From Psilocybe azurescens (taxonomy: Eukaryota > Basidiomycota > Agaricomycetes > Agaricales > Agrocybaceae): 64,000 nt of DNA. Positions 1-12,300 of the stretch are shown here, one piece after another. Position 1 is the first letter of the stretch, and each line of letters opens with the position of its first letter. A program made the position numbers and the translations under genes. The notes under the pieces were generated by a model. It saw nothing but the letters and a program-made list of their open reading frames with translations, was not told where the DNA came from and ran no database searches. The stretch covers positions 1 to 64,000 of the forward strand of contig JAJIRX010000262.1 in the NCBI GenBank assembly GCA_023853785.1, given 5' to 3'.

Positions 1-1033
1 AAGAGGCTTTATCACTGACTCTCATCCATCAGATATTAATAAAGTATCAATTTTATCTCCATAGTTCTTTTACGAAACGAGTTGTGGAAAGCTACTGACA
101 TCCATTTGTTTATTTTCACAATTTCCGCTTCCTCGACGACAGAGACTGATTTAAATATATACAGTACAGCTTGGCTAGGTGAACCATGAAGCATAAATTC
201 CGCTACTGACGGATAGCTTCAAATTTCCTTTTGTCTGCTTACTATAGGACGCTATCAGTCGGGTACCGAGTGACGGTCGACGGTCAAGCGGCTATGTTTG
301 GATCTGCTGTCTATCATCCCAGATTCTACCCTCCCTGGTGATGGATATATCCTAGAGTCCACCGCTCTCTCAGATCATTTTGTCTAGACGACACCAGCGC
401 TTTCATAACCAATTCCATACTTCTGACTTTAAATTCAAATCAACCCTCCCAATCGATCAAGACTAGGAATATTCCAAAACCTATAAGCCTCCTGTGATAG
501 GTATATCTACTGAATGGTAAATTATACCTTCGCACATCTAGTATATACAATAATTTTCGGCGCTGTGACTTGGTATCGCCTCGATATACCCCATCCTTGA
601 CATCCCGACTCTCAAGGCAATCACAATCCAAAAGGGTGCTGCTGCCCATGTCCGCCGTGATCTTCTGAACACCGACGTTCCGCAATAGATTGTGGCAACG
701 ACATCAACATCATATGAACATTGCAACTCTGTGCACACAAGAATACAAAGAAGGCGGTGAACGATCTGTAATTATCACGACTGTATAGTAGATCAAGAGG
801 GCAAAAATGGAATCGGAAACTACCAGAACTCACAGCCAGCTACTATATAATATACGAGTATCAGTCCGTGGGGGTGCGTGAGAATACGCTGACAGAGAAT
901 GAGAACTAAGATACTAAAATATGTAATTACATATAGCATAGAGCTCGAGTTTTGGCCCATGAAGCACGTCCATTATCTCGAGCTTTGATACAACCGGAAA
1001 CACACAAACGCAACAACAACAAAACACAGTTAC

Positions 1034-3621
1034 TTACTTAGATGGATGTACGACTCGGATGATAATCGCACCAGCTCGTCCAGGGATAAACCTCATTAAG
1101 ATTAGTCAACAGGCAGTACCTGGACGTGTTCGGGGAGCATGCACGGCAAAAAATGCTCAAGCACTTCCACCTGCAGCTCCAGTCTTGCGATGCTCGGGGA
1201 TCTCAGCATCTTTCGGCCTGTCCTTGTCGATTGCAAGCCCGATATACGACGGGAAGCTGCATTCAAAAGCACAAGTGTCAACGGCGAATACGCAAAAGCG
1301 ATGAGAAAAGAATTCAGCGAAAAATAGAATAAATAAACACGCGCCGCGAAGGGATGGTAAGCAAGTGAAGTGAGATAAAACACATACCGAGGAACACCGT
1401 CTCTGGTCAGCTCCTGGAACCGATAAGTGATGATCGAGCCGATCTTGGGTGGCTCTTTCCGAATTTTATCGGTTAGACCGGAGCCCACATTGAAGAGCTA
1501 TGTAAGCAGGTTGACAAGATGAATCAGCGGTTATTACTCTTGTAAATGGAGAAAAAGCGATCAACGCAAGGAAGGACCCGACGAAAGGGACAAACAAGAA
1601 AAAGAGAGGATAGTCGGAGGTGATATATCCATGATATGACATGACACGGCTTGTGATTAGAAACGAAATGAAAGGACAAGAAACGTACTTTGCCGGATTC
1701 CATTTTACACTTTAGTGCGCCGGTGATTCCCTTGTTACGACCTTTACCGGGGCATGACCTGTGACGATTGCTTCTGCGTCGTAGAAAGTCTTGATCTTTA
1801 GAAGACTCGCTGAGCGCCTTCCCTCATAGACACTGTTCAAGATAGAAGATAGCATATTGAGAAAAAATGACGATGGGGAAGCGAAAAGCACGACCACGCA
1901 CGATTTCGGTTTGCGAAGCATCAGGCCTTCGCCTCCTAGGCCTTCAACCTCCTTGAGCTTGTCGAGGACATGTTGGCGATTCTGCGCTACCTCGTGCTCG
2001 ACGACGCATATTTGATCTGTCGCATGTGTCCCGTTCTCGCCGAATGTCTTCTGTAAGAAGCTATAGCGCTCTTCGAAGGGTTCGTCACCACGCGATGGTA
2101 CGTCGAATATCTAATTGAAGAGAGGTTGAACAATGCATTGGTATCATGGGAACAGCGATGAGAATAGAACAGAAGTGACATGAAACATGGAGAGTGCGTG
2201 AGTGCGGGGAGAATAAAGGCAGAGATAATTTAAGGAATCATAAGACTGCGACGTACTTGGAAGCTGATGTTTTTCCAGTGCACGGAATTGACGGTCTTTA
2301 CGATGGAAACAGTCGACTGGAAGTTACCACGCCCGCCGTAGAGCTCGCCGTCCAGTGTAACGTCCTTAGGAAGCTCTAGGAAAGAAGAACAATATACACA
2401 TAAGCCGCGCAGATAGAGAGATGGGAATCTTGATAGTAAGGATAACCTACTGTCGAGGAACCAGTTTGGCGGGGTGAAAGGGTTTCCAAGTCGACTGATA
2501 AATTGATTGCCGTCATAAAACGTTCTGTGAGATATGTCATGAGTCTCAGATTCCTCGAATGATACGGATGATGACATGAGGGGCGCACCTAACACCGTCC
2601 AGTTTCTCGGAGAGCCACCAGCCAGTCGGGTCTAGCCCTTTCTCGATATCCCATTTGTTTGCCAAGATGAGCTCAGGGACAGCCTTTCCCGCAGGTAGGT
2701 CTTCGTCGTCGTCGTCTTCAGCCTGATCGTCTGCGTCTTCTGGGTCGTCATCTTCCTGTTTCTTTTTCCCTTGCCTTTCGAAGCAGAGGATGAAGGAGCA
2801 GTGCGAGATCGCTTGGCTGGAGGGCTTATCATCATCGTCATCGTCCTGGTCCTCTTCGTTGTCGTCTTCATCTGCGGCGGGTTTCTTGCGCTTACTCGTA
2901 GCTGGTGACTTAGTTACGGGCTTCGCCGATGGTTTGGCCTTGGGTGCCGCCTTACCCTTACCCTTGGCAGGTTTCGGCTGTGGACCGTTCGGATTTTTGA
3001 ATTTAACTCGGGCTAGCTCGTAGTCGTCGCCCAGAAGTGTCCTGAGATGTTTGCATGTGCGAGCATTTACTGGTGCCCCGCCCTGTACATAGATGAAATT
3101 AGATGAGGGTTCTATGAGAACCGCTTCCTCGCTATGGGCAGAACCCGGAGAGAGGGTGGCTTGTCATACCTGATTCCGCCACGCCTAGAGCGAGGTTGAC
3201 AGAGTATGTGAGTAATGACATTGAAAAGAGCAGCCATAAAACGGTTAATGCCTACCGGGCATGTACTGTGTAGCCGAATTGGTGGATAAGAGACGTTGGT
3301 GAGATTTGGGTGATAATACGGTGGATAGGAGGCGCATATACAGACTCACCAGTAGTAGTGGTCGAACGTCCGTTTGACCTTGTACACTGAATTGCTGAAA
3401 ACGTACACATCATGTCAGCGTTATGGGTCCAATCAACAAATCAAGCGACGCGTCATTCATTCGCGTCGAACAAAGAAGACGTGGGTGCTTCCTAATAGGT
3501 ACGAGATCCCCGAATAAAGCAACACCGACCTCGACTGTGAGCTTACTTCGCGCTCCTCCCCGTCGAGAAGCCACATATTAGGTTTAATGCCGTTGATTTC
3601 TTCGAGTTCATCGGAGGCCAT
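1034..3621 (-). CDS. SWIM-domain ATP-dependent DNA ligase
   Basis: Multi-exon gene. The start is MASDELEEINGIKPNMW at 3621. A SWIM zinc finger follows, assembled over three small exons (YYCTCPAWRNQ, then TCKHL), a CxC...CxH arrangement that usually binds nucleic acid or protein. Next comes a long acidic, lysine-rich linker (about 2690-2960) and the nucleotidyltransferase core with the adenylation motif KLDGVR near 2600, then FLSRLGN-like and LDGEL segments, EGLMLRKP, and a C-terminal OB-fold region ending GSIITYRFQELTRDGVPR. The ligase would seal DNA nicks through a lysyl-AMP intermediate. In the linker another frame reads more naturally for about 70 nt, which suggests two compensating indels. 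The exon 1/exon 2 junction is unresolved. The last exon (to TAA at 1034-1036) is tentative because its sequence does not match the family end I expect. Confidence 0.8.
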
Positions 3622-3940
3622 GCTGGTAGGAAGTAGAGAGGTTCAATGCCTCATGCAGATATTGGCCTAATAAGATGAGAAAAAGTGAATCACCGCCGAG
3701 CGTTGCCAGGGGGCGGCGGTGTAAAGTGTAACACGTCCGTCTGGGGGCCGAAGACAAATTTAGTCAGGTGGGCGTACTGTTATTTTTGGGAGGCACAGAC
3801 AAATACGGAAAATTATGATACCCGGACGTCCAGCTTGCTCCTTTTCATTTCAAACACGACCGAAACATATCTGGCCCTTCAAATAACATGTATTCTATGA
3901 TAACTCAGTGGATTCATTCCTTCTTCCTACTGAACCCGCT

Positions 3941-5832
3941 ATGATTCTTGGTCGGAGCTCATACACCGTACGATATCCTAGATGGATGGTCGGAAAGAGG
4001 TTGCTCTACTCGTCTGCTGCGCTGGCTTCTCTGGGCGATGCCATGTTTGGGTACAGCCAAGGAATCATTGCTGCTGCGCAGGTCCAGCCGTCGTTCATTC
4101 GCCGCATGTACGGAAAGGATGTCACGCTTGAACAGGTTCAAGCCGGGGTGGAGGGCGTTGATGTTTTCATGCAAGGTGAGTATCGACCGTCCTGTCTATC
4201 TGTCATGTCTTTGTCCCTGATCGCACCTTAAAAGCCATCGTGGTTGCCTGTCTTAACTTAACTGCACTGGTGGCCTCGTTTGCCGCAGCTTATATATGTG
4301 ACTCTCTCGGTCGACGCATGTCAATCCGGATAGGAGGCATCGTATACTGCATCGCATCCATTATCCAGATTCTCATGCCAAATCTTGCTACTCTCATCAT
4401 TGGACGCTGCATCCAGGGCCTTGGTGTCGGAATGCTATCCATGACGGTGCCTATTTACCAGTGTGAGATCGCTCCAGGGCACGGGCGAGGGCTGTTCGTC
4501 TCGATCGAGTACTTTTGTCTGAACTCGGGCTATGCTCTTTCGGCATGGGTTGGGTATGGATTCTTTTTGATATGCCTTCTGAGATATCATGGAGGGGCCC
4601 TTACATCATACAGACTATCTTGGCCGTCATTCTCGTGATATGGACGTTCTTTCTCCCAGAGTCGCCTCGTTGGCTCATCAAAAACAATTTCAAGAAGGAA
4701 GGATTCGCTGCGATTGCTGACTTGCATGCCAAAGGCGATTTGTACGATCCCATCGTAGGAGAATCATATGCAGCCATCGAAGGCGCCATCCTTCTCGAGG
4801 AATCTATGGGGCAAGCTTCTTGGGGCCAGCTCTTCAGCCAGTACACCCGGCGGACGATCGTGGGGATCACATGCCAGCTCTTTGCGCAGTTCAACGGGAT
4901 AAACGCCATCTTGTACTTCCTCCCCGAAAATCTGACTCGAGCCGGTTTCGATATCAGCCAGTCGTTGCTCTATTCTGGCGCGTGTGCTCTTGTGTATTGT
5001 GCTGGCACTGTTCCAACGATGTTCTTTGTTGATATTTGGGGTCGCAAGTCGTTCTTGTTGCTAGGCAGCGTGGGGCTGGTAGTGTCGTTGGCGCTTATTG
5101 GAGGGCTACAATATCGGGCGGAGACCTTGCCGCTGGGCAATGCTCGGATGGGTACTGCAGATGGTATATTCGCAGGTACGTTGGATGCTCTATCGTTGAT
5201 TATCACGAAACCCCACTTATGAAATTCTCTCCCCGTTCAGGCGTTTGTATCTATCTGTTTATATTCGGTGCAACGTACGCCCGCTCATTGTCTATTTCAT
5301 CGAACAACACTCTAATCTGACTACACCCTTCTCCCTCTCTAGATGGGGCCCTATACCATGGCTCCTCGGCGCCGAAGTGTTCCCGCTCCGCGCCCGCGCT
5401 AAAGGCATGGCGCTATCCACGAGCGTCAACTGGATATCCAACTTCGTCGTGGCATTCATAACCCCGCCGCTCTTCTCCACGCTCAAAGGCGGGTACTACT
5501 TCCTCCTCTTGGGGTTCTCCGCCATTTCAGGCGTCTTTGTCTGGTTCGTGTACCCGGAGACGGCGGGGAAGACGCTCGAGCAGCTCGGAGAGGTGTTTGG
5601 CGATAGGGATGTCGCTGTTAGGATCAACAAGGCGAAGGAGGCCGGAGGGGCGGGGAGCGCGAGTGCGGGTGCGGAGGGTGGCGGCATGCTGGACTGTACG
5701 GCGTTCGTTGCGGAGCCGCTGCAGCTACCCTCGGCATCGACGCTGGAGCTCGAAGGGACGTCTGAGATTACCCTTTCGGACCCTGATGAGGTCACTGCGG
5801 AGGGGCATCCACCGAAGAAGGAAGAGTCGTGA
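3941..5832 (+). CDS. MFS sugar (hexose-type) transporter, one frame break
   Basis: Twelve-helix major facilitator sugar porter of the plasma membrane. The first true ATG is at 3941. Four exons fit: 3941-4175, 4235-5175, 5241-5274 (a 34-nt exon) and 5343-5832. Family marks are LGRRMSIRIGG, the PESPRWLI motif, a QLFAQFNGINAILY segment, WGRKSF, FGATWGPIPWLLGAEVFP across the last two splice joins, and YPETAGKTLEQ. The tail is Gly/Ala/Glu rich. The frame breaks at T5 (4564-4568): one more T joins SAWVGYGFF to FDMPSEISWRGPY. With that base the exons sum to 1701 nt, an exact 566-codon frame plus stop. No plausible intron spans the break, so it is either an assembly indel or a recent inactivation. 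The sugar substrate cannot be told from sequence. Confidence 0.88.
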
Positions 5833-6647
5833 AGTCATTTGTCATCTTTAGGCGATTCATTCTGACGTCGGCTTGGTGCTTGGGACTTCGTGGGTGGTGA
5901 TATCTATGTATACCATGTGTTTATTTTATAACTTATATGCTTTACGATTATCATATGATACTCAACGGAACCCTCGTTCGTTGCTCACTTCTTGATGGAC
6001 CTGATAGGCTTTCTTTACCTGGACGGGTCATATTACATGCTCAATTTACCAAGACCATGCAAGCTATGCGCCAACATGCATGCTTTCTAAGTAATAGGTC
6101 ATCTGGAAGTAGATCAGCGTCGCCTTAGGTAGGAAACTGTATGAAGGCAGCAGACCGCGTAGTCGGTGAAGCAGCCGAGTCAAATCAAGTCTATCAAGAG
6201 ATCGGACTCGCAAGCCTAGATCACTAGGCTCGCGTACCTCCCTGAGATTTTAACCCTAGAATCTAGATCTATGTGCTCAATTGAGAGGTAAGGTGGCCTA
6301 AGTCCTGAGGTGTCTTTTTAACGTTTAGAATTTAGAATGCCTTTCTATTTGAGCGAATCGGGCGTCAAATTTGAATCAAGAGTCGTTATATGATGTGTGA
6401 TGCTTGTTTATCTAGTGAAGCATGTTCCTCGGCAAAATGATCAGTTTCCTGAGAAGAGCGATCTGAGGTCGAGAAGGCTCCTGCTAGGTCTTATGCCTGC
6501 CTTACGGGAGTTTAGTACGGTGAATAAAAACAGATATATTGTGTACAGATGAAAATGCGAGTAACAACGAAAAGAAGGAAACTGGTCGATATTTATAAAC
6601 ATAGATAGTCTTTGTGGTTACTCCTTGGTTCTTCTGTAGTCTGGTGA
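5833..6647. other. Intergenic between convergent genes
   Basis: The 3' ends of the sugar transporter and the M20 peptidase face each other here. The stretch is AT-rich with stops in all frames. I see no gene, RNA or repeat that I can name. Confidence 0.6.
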
Positions 6648-9325
6648 TCACACCGCTGCGTCCGATTGGAGTATTAGTTCTGCATATCATATAGATTAAC
6701 CATTCTGGAATCAGTACCACGGTAATAATGTAGAAATAAGGCGGTAAGACACGAACCCGTGTAAAACTTGATCCCTTCGACATGCGTCTTGATCTCTGGA
6801 GAATGGGAGAGTCACAATATGAGCGAACGCCAAGTGCACAGAGGTTGTTGAAATTGGATTAAGTGCTTACTGATTTTCTCGTCGACGGTGTGAATGTTTA
6901 GTCTACCAGATCGCATTCGATGGTATGTGAGATACAAGGAGAACGATTATGGATGGGATGAGTGACACACGCACTTCGTGCCTGCCCGGGTGGGACTCCA
7001 GCGGTAGATATTCTGCGACCTGATAAACACCAATTTAGTGGAGACACTCTTTTCTACGATATTAAGAGCTATTCTCACAGATTCCACTAATGAGACAACA
7101 AATATCGATGTCAAGCTCGGACCGTTGAAGATAGATATATTGAAGTACTTACGTAGTAGCGCGTGTCTATTTGGGATAAAGTGTCAGTAAGCAGGTCTAT
7201 CTCGACTTGATCTGGATGGAAGAAGTTGAATTGGATGAATACGCACCGGTGTTTCCAGTCATTGCACTAGGTGCAGTGATAACATCCCCTCCAAAGGACG
7301 CTTGAACGGCTTTAGAAAAAACGAGCCAAGCAGTAGAACTTTCAATGGTGAAAGGGGAGATGGGACTAGGTTCGTGAGGGCTCGTCCAATCAACGGTAAT
7401 GTTACCGATGTAAGGCGGTGACGAAACGGTGGCGCCTTCGAATAACAGAGAGTATTTCTGAGCTATAGGTTTGATAAGCTTCCGATACTCTTTCTGGACC
7501 TCAGAAGCTAAAGGTTGGTACAGTACTATGAGATATGATGACCGGCATTAAAATGCAACGAACGATCACGCACGCGAGCTGAATAAATCGATTCGAGAGT
7601 TGAATAGAACTCTAGCGCTCTCCGCAAGTGCGTTGCTCTGTGCATAGAAAATCAAATCAAAATACGTGAGCTAGCCTAAGACGACTCCGGCCACTTACCT
7701 TTAAACCCGCATTAAAAATAGTTGCAGCCTTCGATGTCTGAACAAGGTATCGATTCCCCACCGACACTTCAGCAAACTTCCGCGCAATTTCATCCATATC
7801 AGGATTCTTGGACTTCATCCCTTTCTTTATCCACGACGGTATGAGCTTTGTATCGCCATGTTCAGCCACACAGGTCAGATAACCCCAAATTGGGCTTGCA
7901 TGTTCAACGTGCGGTTGAAAGACGGCGGAATCTCTGCGAAAATGGGTGTAAGTGCCAGCCTAGCTCGACATGTAATGTCAAATATAACCCTACTCAATTG
8001 CTGACACAATCTTCGACAAAATGCCAATGGATGTGTGGGGTGGGGGAATCGAAGAGCTGATTGTGCCACGATCCACAGTGTAATGATGTCAGCGAGGATC
8101 AGCACGATGCAGATTTTCGGGAATATCAATTGAAATACTGACTGGCCTCCCACCATGTCCACTTCTATTTCGACATTCTGATTGCTCCACAAGTTAGTGT
8201 TCAAAATTCCGCTGAGATAGGAATAAACGTAAGTACCAGGTATCCCTTTTCAGCAATACCAGGAAGAGCGAACTCCGTTCCGTATGAGGTCTCGATGTTC
8301 ATCCCGCCTTCGTCGACAATCATTTCAATGCCGTTCTTGCCGTATATATTTTCGAGGTATATGCCAATGTTGGTTGCGCCTCGAGGCCCACTGATTTCCT
8401 CGTCTTGACCGAATGCGAGAACTAAGAATAATCCATCAGTCGCCAGTGTGAATTTGGCACTCCTAGGATAAATGTTTATACTTGTACTGACTGATAGTTC
8501 TCTTGGGGCTCCAACCACTTGATATGAGGTGCTCGATGGCGGTCATAATGCCAATAACATTATTCTTACAATCCCCGGATCCTCGTCCATAAACCCACTC
8601 GCCATCTACAGTGCCCGAGAATGGGGGTATGTCCATCGGTCGAGTGATGTGAGGCTATAATTTACCTTGTTAGAAAAGCTGCTCAAAGGGGAAATAAAAA
8701 ACGCTCGGTGACCTGGGTACTACATCAATGTGACCGGTCAGCATCAGTGGCTTGGAATTTTGGAGGAGCCATTCCAGGTAAATACTAATGAATAGCCTCC
8801 GACAATAGCCAAGTCTAATTTCGAGTGCCTACGGTGGAAACGCCACATGTCAGATGAATAGACGGTCAACAACATCGTTACAGACGTTAGGGAAACGTGG
8901 TCTTTAGGTAGATGTGCATGTCCTTGAACGGATTCCATCGCTCATCTTCGTCTACAGGGCCCATGTCATCGAAGGACCTGCATTTATGAGTAAGACACAT
9001 ATACGTGACTGGACGATGAAGCCTCGAACATGGTGGGGATCATGACTGCGCCTGCTAATCTCTTCGCCGATTCCTCTGCGAATCCCGGTGCATCGGTGAA
9101 GCTCGAAAGATTCGATGGAAGTGCCGCAGGTTGCGGTTGCTGACAAGCACTAGTTCTTATCTCGTCTGCACGAAGGCATGTCGAAAATAGGACATAGATG
9201 CCACACAGCAGGAAAATCAGGGCAGTTTGAATGGGAGATCTCGCCCAAAGTTGAGGTCCTTGATTTGTCTTGGACACTATCGTTTTAGGAGGCACTGTAT
9301 GCTTCGGAAGAGAGGAATCCATCAT
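6648..9325 (-). CDS. Cps1-like vacuolar carboxypeptidase S (M20 metallopeptidase)
   Basis: Zinc exopeptidase of the M20 family, probably a type II membrane protein of the vacuole. The start is MMDSSLPKHT at 9325. A single hydrophobic anchor (TALIFLLCGIYVLFSTCL, about residues 33-50) is followed by a lumenal catalytic region split over many short exons. Visible metal and catalytic motifs are LTGHIDVVP (H and D), GRGSGDCKNN (bridging D) and the glutamate pair in GQDEEISGPRG, then VDEGG. The intron after residues IPT has a GTTCGA donor and restores IPTMSFDDMGPVDEDERW. The C-terminus reads HVEGIKFYTELILQSD with TGA at 6648-6650 after a last splice. The yeast enzyme releases C-terminal residues from peptides with a glycine at the penultimate position; the same role here is inferred. 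No frame break was needed. Confidence 0.88.
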
Positions 9326-12300
9326 GAGGAGACAGGTAAAGTAGCCGTGCGAATCGATACGATGGCGAGTTCTTCACTTTCGCAAGGAGAAATCAAACAA
9401 AACCACATCGACGTTGCTTGAGCGGCATCCCTCGGCAATCCCGCAATTGTCCGCGGTGCTCACACGGTTATAAAACGGACCAATTTGCCGAGTTCAAAAG
9501 GCGCTGGCTATTTGCGAAAAAGGAGTTCATAATACCTCCTTTGTACCTCCTCGTCACTGGTCAGGGATAGGGAATGTTCAAGAATGTTATACAATCAGCG
9601 CTCCATACCCAGTCATCATAACAGCGTGCTCTGGTCTAAGGTAGCCAGGTAACTTAAACAAATTCTGTTTAGCAATTCCCATAGATGCGATATTCATGGC
9701 TCATAACTATGTATGTACTTACCGCACTTACCGCATTCTCAGATAGCCTTCAGAGAGTTTATAAAGTTCAATCACTGACGATGCCAAGAGACAAAGAACC
9801 ATATGGTTGATGTCTCGAATCCGCAGTTCTAGTACCACGTTGTAAAATTGGCATTCGTTACTGCCGAGTACTATGCATTCGATGTTTAATGACTTGCTGA
9901 ATCCCCAGTCACGCGGGAGATATCAGTATCGCGGTAAACAGAGCAGTATTCATGGTTCACACTGATAACATGATCTCGTTCATCTCTCCCTTGATAACAG
10001 AACTGTGGTAAAATGTTTTAAAATAGACCGTGTTGCTCAGGGATATGCCACGGATAAACGTCAATTGAACACGCTTACTTAGCGAGCGCCGCCGGTAAGT
10101 GTCTGTGGCTATCCAGGACATATTCAAGCGACATCGCTTTGCTCGTTTACTTCGTATGTACTGTAGAGACCGAGGTAATACCCGCGTATCTCGTTGTTGT
10201 GCCGAAGGAGAAAGCTTGTACTTAAAGATCCTCGGATTTGACTCACCGTTTGAGTCTTGAGAGCGGTAATCAGCAGTAGATGTTAGAAATGGTCTCCATG
10301 TTATTCCCTGGCAGCTGAGAGCGGTTCAAGAGCTATTTTGGTTATCGTTCTTTAATCTAGTGACCGTCCTGACATGCCGCGAATTCTGGAACTCACTGCG
10401 TTGTGAAGCTAAAGCTTAACCTGAATCTCTTTAATTCACCTTGGTGCATTGACTCTCAACACTTATTATCCGCTCTGCATTGCTTGTATGCCCCGTCTGT
10501 TGACTTAATTCGCACAGTGTCTGAAGATAGGGACTAGAACAAAGACTTCCAGTCCATGTGATCTCGGAATTCGTAACGACTGGTGTTTGCAAGAACCACG
10601 GAACCTCGATATATCAGACGCGGGGCGAGTAGACTTCGCCACTACTGAGACTCGCTATGTAGTATGTACCCCAATTTCTTATCTCAGAACGAGACTTGGG
10701 ATTGAATTTCCTACCTAGGGCGTCGAGAGCTGACATCTCATGAGATTCTCGGTGGCAGTCAGAGCCGGTTTAAAATGCACAGTATCACGGGTTCAGAACA
10801 AAGCGGGATCTCTATTGACTTATCGTGGGGTATGTATGATTATACTGATGCGTTCTCGATACCGGTAAGCACGGTGCCTCCCATGTCGCCATAGGCATCT
10901 TTGAACTCTGAAAGTCCAAAATGTGGACGAACGTTCTGGTAACCGGGTGATATCCGCCGAAGCTCGACATGGAGAAGAACGAGTGCCCCACAAGAGATCC
11001 GCGACTGGGGACCGTAGGCACGGCTCTGAGTTAATACGTATCTGCTCAATGACCTGGATATTCTGCTCGGTCTGTAAATATCGCTCTGTTTCCCCTCCAT
11101 TCACAATAGGCACTCGGACCGCACACCGGAGGGCGCTGATGTGCCGGCAAGTGCTATTCACTGTCGTACCGCATCCCCGACGTTATAAAAAGTCGTATGA
11201 GCGCACAATGTCCGCCTTGTGGGCTACGGATCACAGTCTGCGCATGTCTACCAGGCATTCTTCGACATACGCAGGAGAGCTCTTCGCACATTCTGCCAAC
11301 GAGAGCCCATTATGATTCGCAGGGTGCAGCATGTGTCATTCAGCGTTACACTATCTCGGTAATTTCTGATAGGCGACGTTTGGCAGGCCGCAGGCAGGCA
11401 AAGTCGCTTCTGAAAGTGGTCCGTCCCGAAGACCGTGCTCATTGGGTTCGATCACAGACACTCGGAATTGCATGTCGACTAGAGTGCTCCGATTAATCAA
11501 AACTTCAATATTTATGACAGCCGAGGAGGGACTCGCAAGTATCCATACATTAAAGTGATTTTGCTGTGGGCACAGTGGCTAGTCGTCTCTATGGCGTGTT
11601 CGGGAGGGGATGCATTGGTGAAACATATGTCGACTGCCTGACCAGAAGCACTCCTTCGTTCGCGCGCTTTATGCGGTTTACTATATCTGGACGGCACCGA
11701 CCAAGATTCTCCCGTACGCCGATAACGTACAGTGATCTCTGGCAATTGCCTCCTGATCTTCACCTGGCTAACACCTGCCCGTTCCAAACATTAATGAGAA
11801 CCACTCCTAATACTTGGCACGAGAACTGTTTCAATTATATTACTGTGTTCCCTTTGCTTCTCCTTTACTTTGGAGCCATCAACTGAATGCCAACGGTTAT
11901 TAAAATTTGAATACTCGCTTTATCCATCACACTCTGATCACATATTTATTACTTTACGTTGAGATGCCCTGGTGACTTCAGAGCCTACAGGATCATCCCA
12001 CCTTCCACATAAATCGAGCAGGTCAGAAGCACCTGGATCTAGGACATCAACCATCCTGCGCAACGCAACAGTAACTAGCGTCAGTAAGTAATAAGTAAGC
12101 CAGCATTACCTATGTGGCAACCTGGCTGTCAAAAATCAAAGATTATTTGATCGCTTTTTTATTTCTCCACCTTGACTGGATTGACATGGGAAATAAATCG
12201 AGACTAGGGAATTGAGATAAAGAAGAGGCACTAAAAGAGTCGCCGTTCTGACTGGTTAGATCTGGCCTAAATTCGGGACGTCAGAACCGATAGTGAATTG

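Noticed and set aside
4530..4600. Short intron instead of a frameshift in the sugar transporter
   Set aside because: The only GT-AG pair here is about 30 nt and does not restore the required frame; one added T does.
10812..11886. Dense overlapping ORFs as a gene
   Set aside because: All frames on both strands are similarly open, no start, splice or domain pattern is consistent, and nothing is recognisable.
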